Shown: positions 28,356 through 37,933, counted from the stretch's first letter. The stretch is DNA of 64,000 nt from CAYMYN01 sp964394665 (GCA_964394665.1 CAYMYN010000015.1:1-64000), one strand, 5' to 3'. The notes: generated by a model from the sequence alone, not told the origin. A program made the numbers and translations.

Positions 28356-31034
28356 TCAGCCGCCCGATGACAGGAGCTGGTCGAGCTGCTCCTCGAGCCG
28401 TTGTCGTTCGAGCGCGCGGCGCGGTTCGGGCATCTCTTCGACCTCGAGCAGCTCGAGGGCGCGCGTGAGCACCTGCGCGGCCTCGGAGCGTTCCCCGAGC
28501 TCGTCCAGCACCGCCGCCAGCTCGACGTGCGTGGTGTAGTGCCCGGGCATGGCGCGCTGGGCGGCCTCGAAGGAACGCCGCGCGTCGAGCGGCCGTCCCT
28601 GGGCGCGATCCACCACTCCCATCAGGAAGTGCGAGGGGCCGTGCTGCCCGTCGAGCTCGAGGGCGCGCTCGCACCACAGGCGCGCCAGGTCCCATTCCTC
28701 ACGTTGGGCGCTGACGCTGGCGAGGTTCCACTGCAGGGTGAGGTCGTCGGGCCGCAGCGCGAGCAGCTCCTCGTGCAGGCGTTCCCCGAGCGCGCCGGCG
28801 GGGCGCAGGTGGTAGGCGCGCACGAGAGGCCCGCGCGCCGCGTCCGAGCGGCCCTCGATCAAGAGCGCGCGGCCGTACTGGTAGGCGACCTGGAAGTCGC
28901 CGCCGCGCAGCTCGAAGGCGCGCATGTAGGAGGGGATGGCTTCGGAAGTGCGTTGCTGCACGGCGAGCGCCTGGGCGCGTTCGAAGTGCAGCTCGCCGGC
29001 GTCGGGCGCCAGCTCGAGCGCGCGCTCGAACCAACGCAAGGCGTCGGCGAAGCGCCCCGAGGCGTTGGCGATCGTGCCCAGGAACGCGGGCGGACCGGCG
29101 TAGCCCGGGTGCAGCCGGTGGGCTCGGGTGGCCAGCTCGGTCGCGCCTTCGATGTCCCCGCGGGCGAACAGGGTCTGCGCCAGGCCCATCAGGTCGTTGA
29201 GGTCGTTCTGGCGCAGCTCGAGCGCGCGGCGGAAGTGGCGTTCGGCGCCCTCGAGGTCGCCCAGGACCCGCAGCAGTTGGCCCATGTCGTGCTGTGCCTC
29301 GACCGAGCGCTCGTTCATCTGCAGCGCCAGGCGTAGGGCGGACGCGGCCTGGTCGTGCTCGCCCATGCGCAGCAGGGTCGCCCCCAGACCCGTGTGCCCG
29401 CGGTCGCTCTCGGGGAACACGCGCACGATCTTCTCGAACAGCGCCTTGGGCGTGCCGTAGTCGCGCAGCGGATCGATGCCGGCCAGGAAGAAGTAGGACC
29501 AGGCCTGGCCCAGGTTCATCTGCAGGGCGTCGTCGCGCGAGACGAAGTAGCCCAGCTCCCCGCGCGCGTCGCGTTCGATCAGGGCCATCCCCTGATCGAA
29601 CAACTCGCGCGCGGCCTCGAGCCGCGCCGGATCCCCGCCGTGGCGGTATTGCTGCAGCCGCACGCGCCCCAGGCTCCAGTAGGCGCGCGGCACCTCGGGG
29701 TTCTGCTCGAGGGCGATCTCGAACATCGACTCCTCGTCCTGCCAGAAGCCCAGGCGCGCGAAGCTGCGTGCGCCGTAGAGCAGGGCGATCAGCGAGAGCG
29801 CGCCGATCGCGTAGGCGCGCGGCAGCTTGGTCCAGGCGAGCCAGGAGACGATCCCCGTCACGCTCAGCACTCCGATGTAGAGGAAACGATCGGAGAGCGG
29901 GTAGGAGCCGATCGCGTCGACCCGCAGCAGCACCGGCACGAGGGCCGCGGGGAAGATCCAGGCCAGGGCGGCCAGGGGGCGCAGGCCGCGCCGGTGCACC
30001 AGCACGCAGGCGCCGAGCACCGCGATGGAGAGGAAGATGGCGAGCAGGATGCCGGGGTCGGAGAGGGAGAGCTCGGGCCGGAAGGGTCGGAAGAGGTCGA
30101 GGTCGACGGGCACGAGCGCGAGTCGGGCGAAGCCGCCGAGCAACTCCGCGCGCAGGAGCGCCAGGCGCCCGAGGCCGACACCGAAGTCGGTCGTGGTGCG
30201 CTCGAAGCCCGCCAGGGGGCTCGCGAACACGGCGACTCGCATCAGGTAGTAGGCGAGGAAGGCCAACAGGAGCGGCGCGTAGGCGCGCGCGATCGGCCGC
30301 AGGCCGGCCCAGGCGCCGGTCTGGGGTTCGCCGGCGACGCGACGTCTCCCCAGGTCCACGGCCACCGCGATCGGGATCACGGCCACGGCCGCGTCCTTGG
30401 AGAGCAACGCGGGCAGGAGCCACAGGCCCGCCGCCCAGGGCCGGCCGCGCGAGCCGCGCTCGCGCCAGTCGAGGAACGCGATCAGGGCCAGGAAGCCGAA
30501 CAGGGCCGAGAGCGGATCGTTGAGGGCGGAGATCCAGGCCACGCTCTCCACGTGCAGGGGGTGGAGCGCGAACAGGAGGCCCGCGAAGGCGCCGATCGGC
30601 GCGCTGCGCGTGAGGCGCGTGATGAAGACCGCGGCGGCGATCGAGGCCGCGGCGTGCACGGCGATCGAGAGCAGGTGGAAGGCCCAGGCCGCGCCCCCCG
30701 ATACCTGCCAACACAGGGTCAGGAGGCTCATCGTGAGGGGCCGGTAGTACCCCACGAGCGCGTGCGACTCGGCGTCGAGGAACTCCCAGTAGGAGCTCGA
30801 GAAGATCCGCGGCAGGTTGGCGAGGCTCGTGATCAGCGGATTGCGCTGGATGATGAGCAGGTCGTCGTAGACGAACTCGCCGCGCAGGGAGCGCGCATAG
30901 ACCAGCGCCGTCGCCAGGGCGATTCCGACCAGCGCCCAGGTCGCGGGCCTGCGCCGGGGAAGGGGGGCGGCGCCCGGCGGGGAGCCGCCGGGCACGGTGG
31001 CGGGCGCGGATCGGGGACGGGCAGCCTGGCTCAT
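28356..31034 (-). CDS. Multi-pass membrane GT-C-like protein with TPR repeats (TMTC-like)
   Basis: 892 residues. The N-terminal half is polytopic (roughly ten hydrophobic helices between residues 30 and 440) with FVYDDLLIIQRNPLI and VGYYRPLTMSLLTLC, the pattern of GT-C protein glycosyltransferases such as TMTC/DUF1736 proteins. The C-terminal half holds about ten TPR units (for example HTGLGATLLRMGEHDQAASA and ALELRQNDLNDLMGLAQTLF). These planctomycete proteins are generally annotated only as TPR proteins; protein O-glycosylation at the membrane is a reasonable but untested guess. A promoter with TATGGG is 6 nt upstream. Confidence 0.85.
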   Translation of the reverse strand: MSQAARPRSAPATVPGGSPPGAAPLPRRRPATWALVGIALATALVYARSLRGEFVYDDLLIIQRNPLITSLANLPRIFSSSYWEFLDAESHALVGYYRPLTMSLLTLCWQVSGGAAWAFHLLSIAVHAAASIAAAVFITRLTRSAPIGAFAGLLFALHPLHVESVAWISALNDPLSALFGFLALIAFLDWRERGSRGRPWAAGLWLLPALLSKDAAVAVIPIAVAVDLGRRRVAGEPQTGAWAGLRPIARAYAPLLLAFLAYYLMRVAVFASPLAGFERTTTDFGVGLGRLALLRAELLGGFARLALVPVDLDLFRPFRPELSLSDPGILLAIFLSIAVLGACVLVHRRGLRPLAALAWIFPAALVPVLLRVDAIGSYPLSDRFLYIGVLSVTGIVSWLAWTKLPRAYAIGALSLIALLYGARSFARLGFWQDEESMFEIALEQNPEVPRAYWSLGRVRLQQYRHGGDPARLEAARELFDQGMALIERDARGELGYFVSRDDALQMNLGQAWSYFFLAGIDPLRDYGTPKALFEKIVRVFPESDRGHTGLGATLLRMGEHDQAASALRLALQMNERSVEAQHDMGQLLRVLGDLEGAERHFRRALELRQNDLNDLMGLAQTLFARGDIEGATELATRAHRLHPGYAGPPAFLGTIANASGRFADALRWFERALELAPDAGELHFERAQALAVQQRTSEAIPSYMRAFELRGGDFQVAYQYGRALLIEGRSDAARGPLVRAYHLRPAGALGERLHEELLALRPDDLTLQWNLASVSAQREEWDLARLWCERALELDGQHGPSHFLMGVVDRAQGRPLDARRSFEAAQRAMPGHYTTHVELAAVLDELGERSEAAQVLTRALELLEVEEMPEPRRALERQRLEEQLDQLLSSGG

Positions 31035-31040
31035 GGCCCC

Positions 31041-31069
31041 CCCATAGGGACCCGGGCTCCCGACGGCAA
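31041..31069 (-). promoter_or_regulatory. Promoter of the TMTC-like gene, near-leaderless
   Basis: Minus-strand TTGCCG (31069-31064), 17-nt spacer, TATGGG (31046-31041). The ATG follows 6 nt later. Confidence 0.4.
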
Positions 31070-31104
31070 CGGGAAAGCCCCCGCGCCCGGCCCTGCACCC
31101 ACGG

Positions 31105-31145
31105 CCGCGGGCCGCAGCCCCGGGCGTCGGAGCTGCGGCCCGCGG
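31105..31145 (-). terminator. GC hairpin after the secreted serine protease gene
   Basis: Perfect 14-bp stem (31105-31118 with 31132-31145), 13-nt loop, 26 nt past the stop at 31172. No U-tract follows. Confidence 0.55.
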
Positions 31146-31171
31146 GCCGAAGGTGCGCTCTCGCTACCCGT

Positions 31172-32917
31172 TCAGGGGCAGAAGGTGATGCGCAGGCCGT
31201 CGCTCAGGTTGAAGCCCGCGCCGCCGCCCGCCGGGTCGCGGTACCAGGCTTGGAAGCGCCAGGTGGAGTTGGGCATGATCTGGCCCGCGCCCGAGTTCGC
31301 CGGCGGCTGGTCGAAGCGCAGTTGGTACTGCAGGTCGCCGAACGTGTCCGCCTGCCGGGGCGGGAGGCGGAAGGTGCCCGTGGTGCCGCCGCCGACGCAG
31401 CGGATGCCGTTGCCGAAGGCGATGCTCGCCTGGTTGGGACCGTAGTAGAAGATCCCGAACTGGCCCGGGGCCACGCCATAGGCCTCGAGGAAGAAGTTGT
31501 TGTCGGCCAGGCTCAGCGAGCCCGAGTAACCCATCAGGGCTCCCGTGCCGATCGAGTTGGGGCTCGTCGTGCAGTAGCTCTGCACGTCGGGCGTGCAGGG
31601 CGGGACGATCGGATCGAAGCCGTCCAGGTTGGTCGGGTTGGTCCCGAGCGGGTCGAGCCACTGGGCCAGGTTGTTGGCCGTCCAGAAGCGGTCGAAGCGG
31701 CCGAACCAAGCCGTCTGCGAGCAGGTGAAGTTGTTCACGCAGCAGGCCGGCCCGCGCACGCGACCGTTCTGGTCGAAGACCGGGCCGCCGGAGCTGCCGC
31801 CCTCGAGCGTGCCCTCGCTCCAGGTGAAGCGCCAGAACCAGGTCTCGCTGGCCGAGCCGTTGCCGTCGATCGAGATCTTCTTGGGGCCCCCGCTGGGGTG
31901 GCCCAGGGCGAAGGCGAAGTTCGAGTTGGAGGTGCTGCGGCTCCAGCCCGCGAAGTAGGGCTCGTAGGTGTCCGGGATCGCGCTGTTGATCCGCATCAGG
32001 CGGCAGTCCATCTGCGCGTTGGTGGCGAGCAGGGTGGAGCCGGAGACGGTCATGCTCTCCGAAGCGCCGCCCGAACCGCAGCCGGTGCGCTGGTACTTGA
32101 ACGTGAAGACCGTGCCTCCGCCCTGTCCACAGTGGTCGGCGGACAGCACGTACCGCGTGCCGTCGTTGGCCGTGTTGTTGATCAGGGCGGCCGAGCACAG
32201 CGATCCGCCGGACAGGGTGCGCACCGTGGCGCGCTTCTGCAGGTTCCAACTGTCGCCCTGCGGGCAGTTCACGTCGATCAGGCACGCGCCGAGCAGGTTG
32301 GAGTCGCCGTCGTCCTCCGAGATCGTGACGCGCCCCTCCATCAGGCCGAAGATGTCGCGGTAGTCGTAGATCAGCGTCCGGGTGTAGAGCAGCGGCTCGT
32401 CCTCGCCGCGGGGCACGTCGATCTCCAGCGTGAGCGTCTCGCCCGGGAAGGGCTCGAAGACGAAGCCCCCGTCCTCGTGTTCGTTCTGCTGGGTGTAGGC
32501 CCCCAGGATCGTCTCGACCTCGTGGTCGAAGACGAACATGCGCGAGCCGCTCGACAGGCCGAAGAGCTCGAACTCGACGGCCAGGGACTTCGCGCCGGGC
32601 GAGGTGATGCGCACCTGCCAGACCCGCGAGCCGTCCGGCAGGGTCGTCCAGGTGCCGTCGTCCAGGCTCAGGCGGAGGTCGAGCAGGGATCCGTACCGCA
32701 GGGGCTTGTGCCCGCGGGCGATGTCCTCGGCCCTCAGGGCCGCCACGTCGGGGGCCGCGACCACCACGACGGGCGGAGGCGTGGGTAGAGCGTGCTCGAA
32801 GCTCCGGGGGTGACCCCCGCTCGAGACCTGGGCCGAGGCGAGGGGGGTGAGGGCGAGGGCGGCCAGGAGGGCGAGGCCACGCGTCGGGATCGAGGGATCG
32901 TGGGGGAACATCTGCAT
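31172..32917 (-). CDS. Secreted trypsin-like serine endopeptidase with C-terminal planctomycete module
   Basis: 581 residues from ATG 32917. Signal peptide about 1-29 (ends LTPLASAQ). After a beta-rich prodomain, a chymotrypsin-fold protease resembles lysyl endopeptidases: H262 (LSADHCGQ), D304 (AQMDCRLMRI) and S376 (EGGSSGGPVFD). The cysteines (GACLIDVNCPQGD, CSAALINN, GCGSGG, PACCVNNFTC) imply disulfides and export. The last 150 residues carry the module QFGIFYYGPNQASIAF...CVGGG...WYRDP, ending ITFCP, shared with the neighbouring metzincin and the 58.4-kb gene. An ATG at 32986 is possible but would precede the signal peptide with 23 polar residues. Target peptides unknown. Confidence 0.9.
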   Translation of the reverse strand: MQMFPHDPSIPTRGLALLAALALTPLASAQVSSGGHPRSFEHALPTPPPVVVVAAPDVAALRAEDIARGHKPLRYGSLLDLRLSLDDGTWTTLPDGSRVWQVRITSPGAKSLAVEFELFGLSSGSRMFVFDHEVETILGAYTQQNEHEDGGFVFEPFPGETLTLEIDVPRGEDEPLLYTRTLIYDYRDIFGLMEGRVTISEDDGDSNLLGACLIDVNCPQGDSWNLQKRATVRTLSGGSLCSAALINNTANDGTRYVLSADHCGQGGGTVFTFKYQRTGCGSGGASESMTVSGSTLLATNAQMDCRLMRINSAIPDTYEPYFAGWSRSTSNSNFAFALGHPSGGPKKISIDGNGSASETWFWRFTWSEGTLEGGSSGGPVFDQNGRVRGPACCVNNFTCSQTAWFGRFDRFWTANNLAQWLDPLGTNPTNLDGFDPIVPPCTPDVQSYCTTSPNSIGTGALMGYSGSLSLADNNFFLEAYGVAPGQFGIFYYGPNQASIAFGNGIRCVGGGTTGTFRLPPRQADTFGDLQYQLRFDQPPANSGAGQIMPNSTWRFQAWYRDPAGGGAGFNLSDGLRITFCP

Positions 32918-33224
32918 GGAGGGAGGGGTGCTTGCCGGGTCCGGGGCGGACGAGCATCCGACTGGCCTGCCCACCGAGTCGGACATCCGGCTGCTGGGCG
33001 CGTCGGGACTCGACGTCTGGGGCCGAGGAGCGCGATGGGAGACGGCGTTGAGACGGGGGTGGGGGGAGCAGGTTCCGTGGATTTACCGGGGACCGACCGG
33101 GGAGCGCCAGGGGTCGGAACATCGTTCCGGTTCCGGCACCGGGGCCCGGGAACGGCGCAGGCCGCCCGGGGGCGGCCTGCGCACGTCGCGTGGGCTCCTT
33201 GGGGCCCGCCCGGGGGAGCGGACG
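32918..33224. other. Intergenic region between two secreted protease genes
   Basis: 307 bp holding the metzincin terminator hairpin (33155-33182) and the upstream region of the serine protease. No ORF of interest and no convincing -10/-35 pair. Confidence 0.5.
33155..33182 (-). terminator. GC hairpin after the metzincin gene
   Basis: Perfect 12-bp stem GCGCAGGCCGCC/GGCGGCCTGCGC with a 4-nt loop, 43 nt past the stop at 33225. No U-tract. Confidence 0.55.
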
Positions 33225-34598
33225 TCAGGGGCAGAAGGTGATGCTCATGCCATCGGAGAGGTTGAAGCCCGCACCGCCGGCGGCCGGGTCGCGGTACCAG
33301 CACTGGAACTTCCAGGTGCTGCCGTTCGTGAGCTGTCCGCTCCCGGAACCCGCGGGCGCGGTGGCGAAGTTCACGTCGTACTCGATGTCGCCGAAGAAGT
33401 CGGCCTGGCGGGGCGGGAAGCGGAAGGTGCCGCCACCCACGCAGCGGATCCCGTTCCCGAAGACGATCGAGGCCTCGTTGGGTCCGTAGAAGAAGATCCC
33501 GAACTGGCTCGGGGGGCAGCCGTAGGCGGTCAGGGTCAGGTTGGCGTCCGAGACGTTGGTCGAGCCGGCCCAGCCCATGATCGCCCCCGACCCGACGGAG
33601 TTGGGGCTCGTCGTGCAGTAGTTGGTGACGTCCGGCGTGCAGCCGCCGCCGGCGGGATCGAAGGGCCAGGGGTTCGAGACCGAGCCGAGGGTCGTCGCGT
33701 TGCGCCGCACGGCCACGTGGCCGGGACGGGCGGCCCCGGGGACCACGACCTGGATCACGGTCCCGCTGCCGCTGGAGGGGACGTTGGTCACCTGCAGGGT
33801 CGGGCTGTTGGTGTTCGCGCCGCTGTCCTGGGTGAACCAGACCGTGTTGCCCGTGGCCGAGAAGTTCTCGCCGTTGATGGTGAGGGTGCTCCCGCTGAGC
33901 GAGAGGCCCGTGATGCGCGGCTTGGTCGAGGCCACCGTGCCGTAGATGAACTGCACGCCGGCGATGTCGTCCGAGGCGATCGAGCGCTGGGAGACCCCCG
34001 AACCGCTGATCGAGGCCTGCATCGTCGCGCCGCTCGAGGTCGAGTGGCCCAGGCCCAGGGCGTGGCCGTACTCGTGGGCGGCGACGCCCTGGATGTCCAC
34101 CCCACTGACGTTGGTCTGCGGGCCGCCGTGCCAGCTCCAGTTGTCGCAGAAGCGAATGCGCCAACCGTCCGAGATCGGGGTCTCGCAGTAGGCCAGCGTG
34201 CCGCCGCCGCAGCCGGAGACCAGGGAGTGGATGTTGCCGTTGATCCCGCCGATGCCTGTCGTCTGCCCGGCGAAGAAGGCCTCGAAGTTCGAGTTGCCCG
34301 AGCCCAGGCCCGTGCTCTGGTGGGGGTCGCCGGTGCCGTCGGCGTGCAGGGTGCCCCACTCGACGCAGCCCTTCCAGATCGCCATCACCGCGCCCAGCGC
34401 GCCGGGGAAGTTGGGGTGCGGGGTCTGGTTGGAGTTGGCGTTGGCGTTGGTGAAATTGTTGAAGACGCGGAAGTGGCGCTTGGTGTGGTCGAGGTTGCCC
34501 CCGATGGTCGTGTAGGCGTCCGCCGAGGGGGCGGGGAGCAGCAGCGCGCCGGCCGTCGCCAGGGCCACCGCGGGCAGGATCAGGTTCGAGAGTTTCAT
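33225..34598 (-). CDS. Secreted matrixin-like metalloprotease with IPT/TIG domain and C-terminal module
   Basis: 457 residues. Signal peptide about 1-28. A metzincin catalytic domain has the zinc motif HEYGHALGLGH (H175, E176, H179, H185) with the Met-turn at about M193 (ATMQAS) and QFIYGT closing the domain, as in family M10A. An IPT/TIG-like beta domain follows (KPRITGLSLSGSTLTINGEN, then GAARPGHVAVRR), then the same C-terminal module as the neighbouring serine protease (QFGIFFYGPNEASIVF, CVGGG, WYRDPAAGGAGFN, ITFCP). No cysteine-switch prodomain is evident. Likely co-transcribed with the small secreted gene 14 nt upstream. Confidence 0.91.
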   Translation of the reverse strand: MKLSNLILPAVALATAGALLLPAPSADAYTTIGGNLDHTKRHFRVFNNFTNANANSNQTPHPNFPGALGAVMAIWKGCVEWGTLHADGTGDPHQSTGLGSGNSNFEAFFAGQTTGIGGINGNIHSLVSGCGGGTLAYCETPISDGWRIRFCDNWSWHGGPQTNVSGVDIQGVAAHEYGHALGLGHSTSSGATMQASISGSGVSQRSIASDDIAGVQFIYGTVASTKPRITGLSLSGSTLTINGENFSATGNTVWFTQDSGANTNSPTLQVTNVPSSGSGTVIQVVVPGAARPGHVAVRRNATTLGSVSNPWPFDPAGGGCTPDVTNYCTTSPNSVGSGAIMGWAGSTNVSDANLTLTAYGCPPSQFGIFFYGPNEASIVFGNGIRCVGGGTFRFPPRQADFFGDIEYDVNFATAPAGSGSGQLTNGSTWKFQCWYRDPAAGGAGFNLSDGMSITFCP

Positions 34599-34612
34599 CG
34601 CGGTCGTCTCCT

Positions 34613-35164
34613 CTACTTGCCGCTGGAAAGGACCGCGATCTGCTCCTGCAGCTCGCCCAACGTCACGTTCTGGTCGATGGCGTAGCCCTCGCCCTGACCC
34701 AGGACCACGACCTTCCCGTCGCGGGTCGTGACGGTCTGGTAGAGCCCGCCGTGGCTCGCATAGAGCGCGTTGGCGGCGAGGTCGCCGCCCATGTTGTCCG
34801 TGTAGGCGTAGAAGGCGACCACGCGTTTGCCGAGCAGGGTCGCGTCGGCCGGCGGCGCCTCCGAGTTGTAGACACCCACGCGCTCGTTCAGGAAACCGCC
34901 GTGGAAGGTCACGACCACGGTCCGGTCCTCGTTGGTGGCGAGATCGCGGCCCTGGACCGTGATGTGCGTGTAGAAGAGGTCGGGACCGTCGATCTCGTGG
35001 TCGAAGCGCACCACCTCGCGGTGGGTGATCGTGCCGTAGATCGCGCCGTCGGCCTTCTGCACCATCTGGGGCAGGTCGAGGCGCTCGATCTGGGCGATCG
35101 CGAGGGTCGCGACCCCCGCCAGCGCCAGGCCGGCGAGGAGGGTCGAGGGGAATCGGGACTTCAT
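34613..35164 (-). CDS. Secreted protein paired with the metzincin
   Basis: 183 residues with a signal peptide (about 1-24, ending ATLAIAQ). The mature start LDLPQMVQKADGAIYGTI followed by YTHITVQGRDLATNEDRTVVVTFHGG (quoted in part: YTHITVQGRD, VVVTFHGGF) resembles small secreted proteins, beginning 'L..LV..AD.IV.G.V', that often sit beside matrixin genes. The role is unknown; an inhibitor, chaperone or substrate adaptor for the protease are open options. It is first in the two-gene unit, with 14 nt to the metzincin ATG. A TAGGAC-type box lies about 80 nt upstream but is weak. Confidence 0.75.
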   Translation of the reverse strand: MKSRFPSTLLAGLALAGVATLAIAQIERLDLPQMVQKADGAIYGTITHREVVRFDHEIDGPDLFYTHITVQGRDLATNEDRTVVVTFHGGFLNERVGVYNSEAPPADATLLGKRVVAFYAYTDNMGGDLAANALYASHGGLYQTVTTRDGKVVVLGQGEGYAIDQNVTLGELQEQIAVLSSGK

Positions 35165-35335
35165 GGGCGGTGGTTCCTGATCAGGGGGCGGGGTCCGGAG
35201 GGCGACCGGCGGGCGATCGGGCTCGGGTCGCGGCAGCGTGGGTCGGTCCTAGCCGAGGCGTCGGAGCGGCCCCCTCCCTAGGTTACCCCAGGCCCGACCC
35301 CCAGCCGGGCAGGCCGACCCCGGGGCGACGCCTCG

Positions 35336-37861
35336 TCAGTGAGGGTGGTCGTGGTCGGACCCGTGTTCGTGGGAGGTTGATGCCCCGTAGCTGGGTCGAT
35401 AGCCCAGCCGGACCGGGGGGAGGGGGCCCTCCTGCGCGTACAGACGCAGCTCGTCGTCCCCAGGTTCCTCCACCAGGAGGTGCAGGGCGAGTTCCCGTCC
35501 CAGCGGGTCCCCGGCCCGCACGAGGGCCATCGCCAGCCGGCGCTCGAGCTCGTAGACCCCCGGCGCCAGGTCGAGGGCCCGGGAGAAGGCCGCGGAGGCG
35601 TCGGCGGGCCGGCCCACCTGCAGCAGCGCCTCGCCGAGGAGCGCCCAGACCTCCACGTCGCTGGCCTCGACCTCCACCAGCCGCTCCAGCCGCTCGGCCG
35701 CCGGGCCGGGCTCCAGCGCCTCCAGGTGCGCGTAGGCCAGGGCGCGCTCGAGCCCGACCCAGGGCCAATGGCGGTCGGCGGGCTCGGTGAGATAGACGCG
35801 CAGCTCGTCCGCCCAGCGCTTGCCCGCCAACACCGCGGCCAGGCCCTCGGCCAGGTCCCGATCGAGGGAGCTGGGCACCGGGGCCAGGGCGGCCGCCCGG
35901 ATCCACTCCAGGGTCCGCGGCTCGACCTCGACGCGTTGGGCCCGGGTCTCGAAGGGCGAGCTGTGACGCTGGGTGCCGAAGTGCGCCGCCAGGGCCTGGG
36001 TGGACGGGGTGCCCTCCCCGCTGGCCCGCGCCAGGCGCGCGCAGAGGCGGCGTCGACCGAAGGAATCGCGTTCGTGGCGCAGCAGGCCGAGCCAGATCAG
36101 GGGCCGGACGGGCGAGCGGCGTGCGCCGGCGGGCAGGAACGCGGGCTGGCCGAACTCCGCCGCCTCGGCGCCGCGCGCGCCGCCGCGGGCCACCGCCAGG
36201 GCCAGGTGCTCGAGGTCGGTCGTCACCAGCACCTCCCCCAGCGCTCGGCTCGCGACGTCGGAGGCGCCGTCGAGCCAGACCACGGTCAACGTCCCGGGCG
36301 CCGAGGCGAGGTTCGAGGTGCTGGGGGCCTCGCCGGGGACGGCCGGCACGAGCACCAGGTCGTAGGTCCCCGACAACATCGCGCCGCGGGCCGCGGCGGG
36401 CGACAGCACCCGTCCCGCGGGGAGCGCGCCGCCGTGGAACAGGCGCTCCTCGAGCAGCGGCATCGCGCGGTGCCAGCTCGCGCTGCGGTCGACCGTCGTC
36501 GCGCCCAAGCCCGTGAGGGCCAGCGCGCGGCCTGGCGTGAGCTGACCGATCAGCAAGACGGCCAACTCGCCGCGCGCCCGGCGTTCGGCCGGGAGCAGCG
36601 CCACGGCGAGCTCGATGCAGCGCCGATCCAGGGCCCCGCGCACGGTCGGCGGGGTCAGCTCCCGCCCGTCCAGGGTCAGCATCTCGAGCCCGCCGTCCGA
36701 GCGGTCGATGGCCAGGAGCCCCTCGGCCGTCTCGACGCTGAACAGCGGCGCCAGGGCGCGCTCACGCCAGGGCCGGGTGATCGCCAGCGGGTCGATCCGG
36801 ATCCAGGCCAGGGGCAGGGCGGCCAGGCCCGCGAACACCAGCGCGACCCCCCGCGCGCCCCACCCCGCGCGGGAGGCACAGGCGGCCGACAGCGCCGCGC
36901 CGAGCAGCGCGACGAGCATCCCGTCGCGCACCAGGCCCGCGGAGCTGGCCGTGCGCATGGCCGTCAGGAAGAGCTGCGGATCGTCGACTGCGCGGGCCGC
37001 GAGCAGGCGCGGCACGAGCGCCAGGCCGACCGCTCCCCCGAGCAACAGGGCCGCCAACTGCCGGCGCGCCTCCAGGGTGAACAGGGCCGCGCCCAGCGCC
37101 AGGCCCAGCACGACGAAGGCCGCCCCCCCGACGAGCGCGGTGCCGTCCGCCATCCCCGCGCGCGAGGTGTCGAGCCCGAAACGCCGCAGGTACTCGTCGA
37201 GCCCGGCGGGCGTGGCCAGCCCCTGCACGACGAACAGGCCCACGAGTCCGCCCAACGCCGCGAGCGAGAGGGCCGCGGCGCGCCCGGGCACCAGCGCCGA
37301 ACCGCTCGGGACGAGGCGCCCGAAGGCCAGCCCACCGAGGAGCACCAGGCCCAGCAACACCGCCGCCAGCAGCCCGTGCTCCGCCGGCAGACCCGGGCCC
37401 AGGAGCCTCACGTGCCGCGCGAGCCCCTCCAGCACCAGGGCCAGGCCCGCGCCCGCGATGGCCAGCGCGGTCGCCTCGCCGGCGAGGCCCGGACCGCCCG
37501 GCCGTTCGGCCGGGGCGCGCCGCCCCGCGGCCAGGAAGCGCCCGCAGAACAGCAGGATCCCCAGGCCCACCAGGGCCAGGGCCAGGGCTCCGGCGGGCGT
37601 CGTCGGCGTGCGCCCCGAGAACAGGGCGTGGGTCGCCAGCCCGGCCGCCGTCCCGCCCACGAGCGACCCGAGCCGCCGCCGCCCGTCGAGCGCGCCGCCC
37701 GCCGCAAACAACCCCAGGGCCACCACCCCCAGGGCCGCGGCCCGGTAGCCGTAGCTCGCCGCCGCGCTCGAAGCCGGGATCGAGAGCAGGTCCAGCCCCA
37801 GCGGGGCCCGCAGGGCCGAGAGCAGGACGCCGGCGGTGAACCCGAACAGGAGCGCGCGCAT
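35336..37861 (-). CDS. Polytopic membrane protein with degenerate spermidine-synthase-like part and TPR tail
   Basis: 841 residues. About ten hydrophobic helices fill residues 1-340. A soluble part follows (TAEGLLAIDRSDGGLEMLTLDG, then LAVLLIGQLTPGRALALTGL and ATTVDRSASWHRAMPLL) that parallels the GGG(D/E)G...E region of spermidine-synthase folds in 'fused MFS/spermidine synthase' proteins, but the glycine-rich and acidic binding residues are not conserved. Then come TPR-like units and a His-rich tail HEHGSDHDHPH. Enzymatic activity is doubtful. The open frame continues upstream antisense to mutY; ATG 37861 is chosen because the first helix starts there and a TACCCT box is 7 nt before it. Confidence 0.75.
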   Translation of the reverse strand: MRALLFGFTAGVLLSALRAPLGLDLLSIPASSAAASYGYRAAALGVVALGLFAAGGALDGRRRLGSLVGGTAAGLATHALFSGRTPTTPAGALALALVGLGILLFCGRFLAAGRRAPAERPGGPGLAGEATALAIAGAGLALVLEGLARHVRLLGPGLPAEHGLLAAVLLGLVLLGGLAFGRLVPSGSALVPGRAAALSLAALGGLVGLFVVQGLATPAGLDEYLRRFGLDTSRAGMADGTALVGGAAFVVLGLALGAALFTLEARRQLAALLLGGAVGLALVPRLLAARAVDDPQLFLTAMRTASSAGLVRDGMLVALLGAALSAACASRAGWGARGVALVFAGLAALPLAWIRIDPLAITRPWRERALAPLFSVETAEGLLAIDRSDGGLEMLTLDGRELTPPTVRGALDRRCIELAVALLPAERRARGELAVLLIGQLTPGRALALTGLGATTVDRSASWHRAMPLLEERLFHGGALPAGRVLSPAAARGAMLSGTYDLVLVPAVPGEAPSTSNLASAPGTLTVVWLDGASDVASRALGEVLVTTDLEHLALAVARGGARGAEAAEFGQPAFLPAGARRSPVRPLIWLGLLRHERDSFGRRRLCARLARASGEGTPSTQALAAHFGTQRHSSPFETRAQRVEVEPRTLEWIRAAALAPVPSSLDRDLAEGLAAVLAGKRWADELRVYLTEPADRHWPWVGLERALAYAHLEALEPGPAAERLERLVEVEASDVEVWALLGEALLQVGRPADASAAFSRALDLAPGVYELERRLAMALVRAGDPLGRELALHLLVEEPGDDELRLYAQEGPLPPVRLGYRPSYGASTSHEHGSDHDHPH

Positions 37862-37868
37862 GGCGTCG

Positions 37869-37874
37869 AGGGTA
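37869..37874 (-). promoter_or_regulatory. -10 box before the 841-residue membrane protein
   Basis: TACCCT on the minus strand, 7 nt before ATG 37861. Divergent from the mutY -10 at 37934. Confidence 0.35.
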
Positions 37875-37933
37875 CGGCGCCCCGCACGCCGGGGCGACCG
37901 CGGCGCGCCCTTCCGCCGGTCGCGCGCTGCGCC

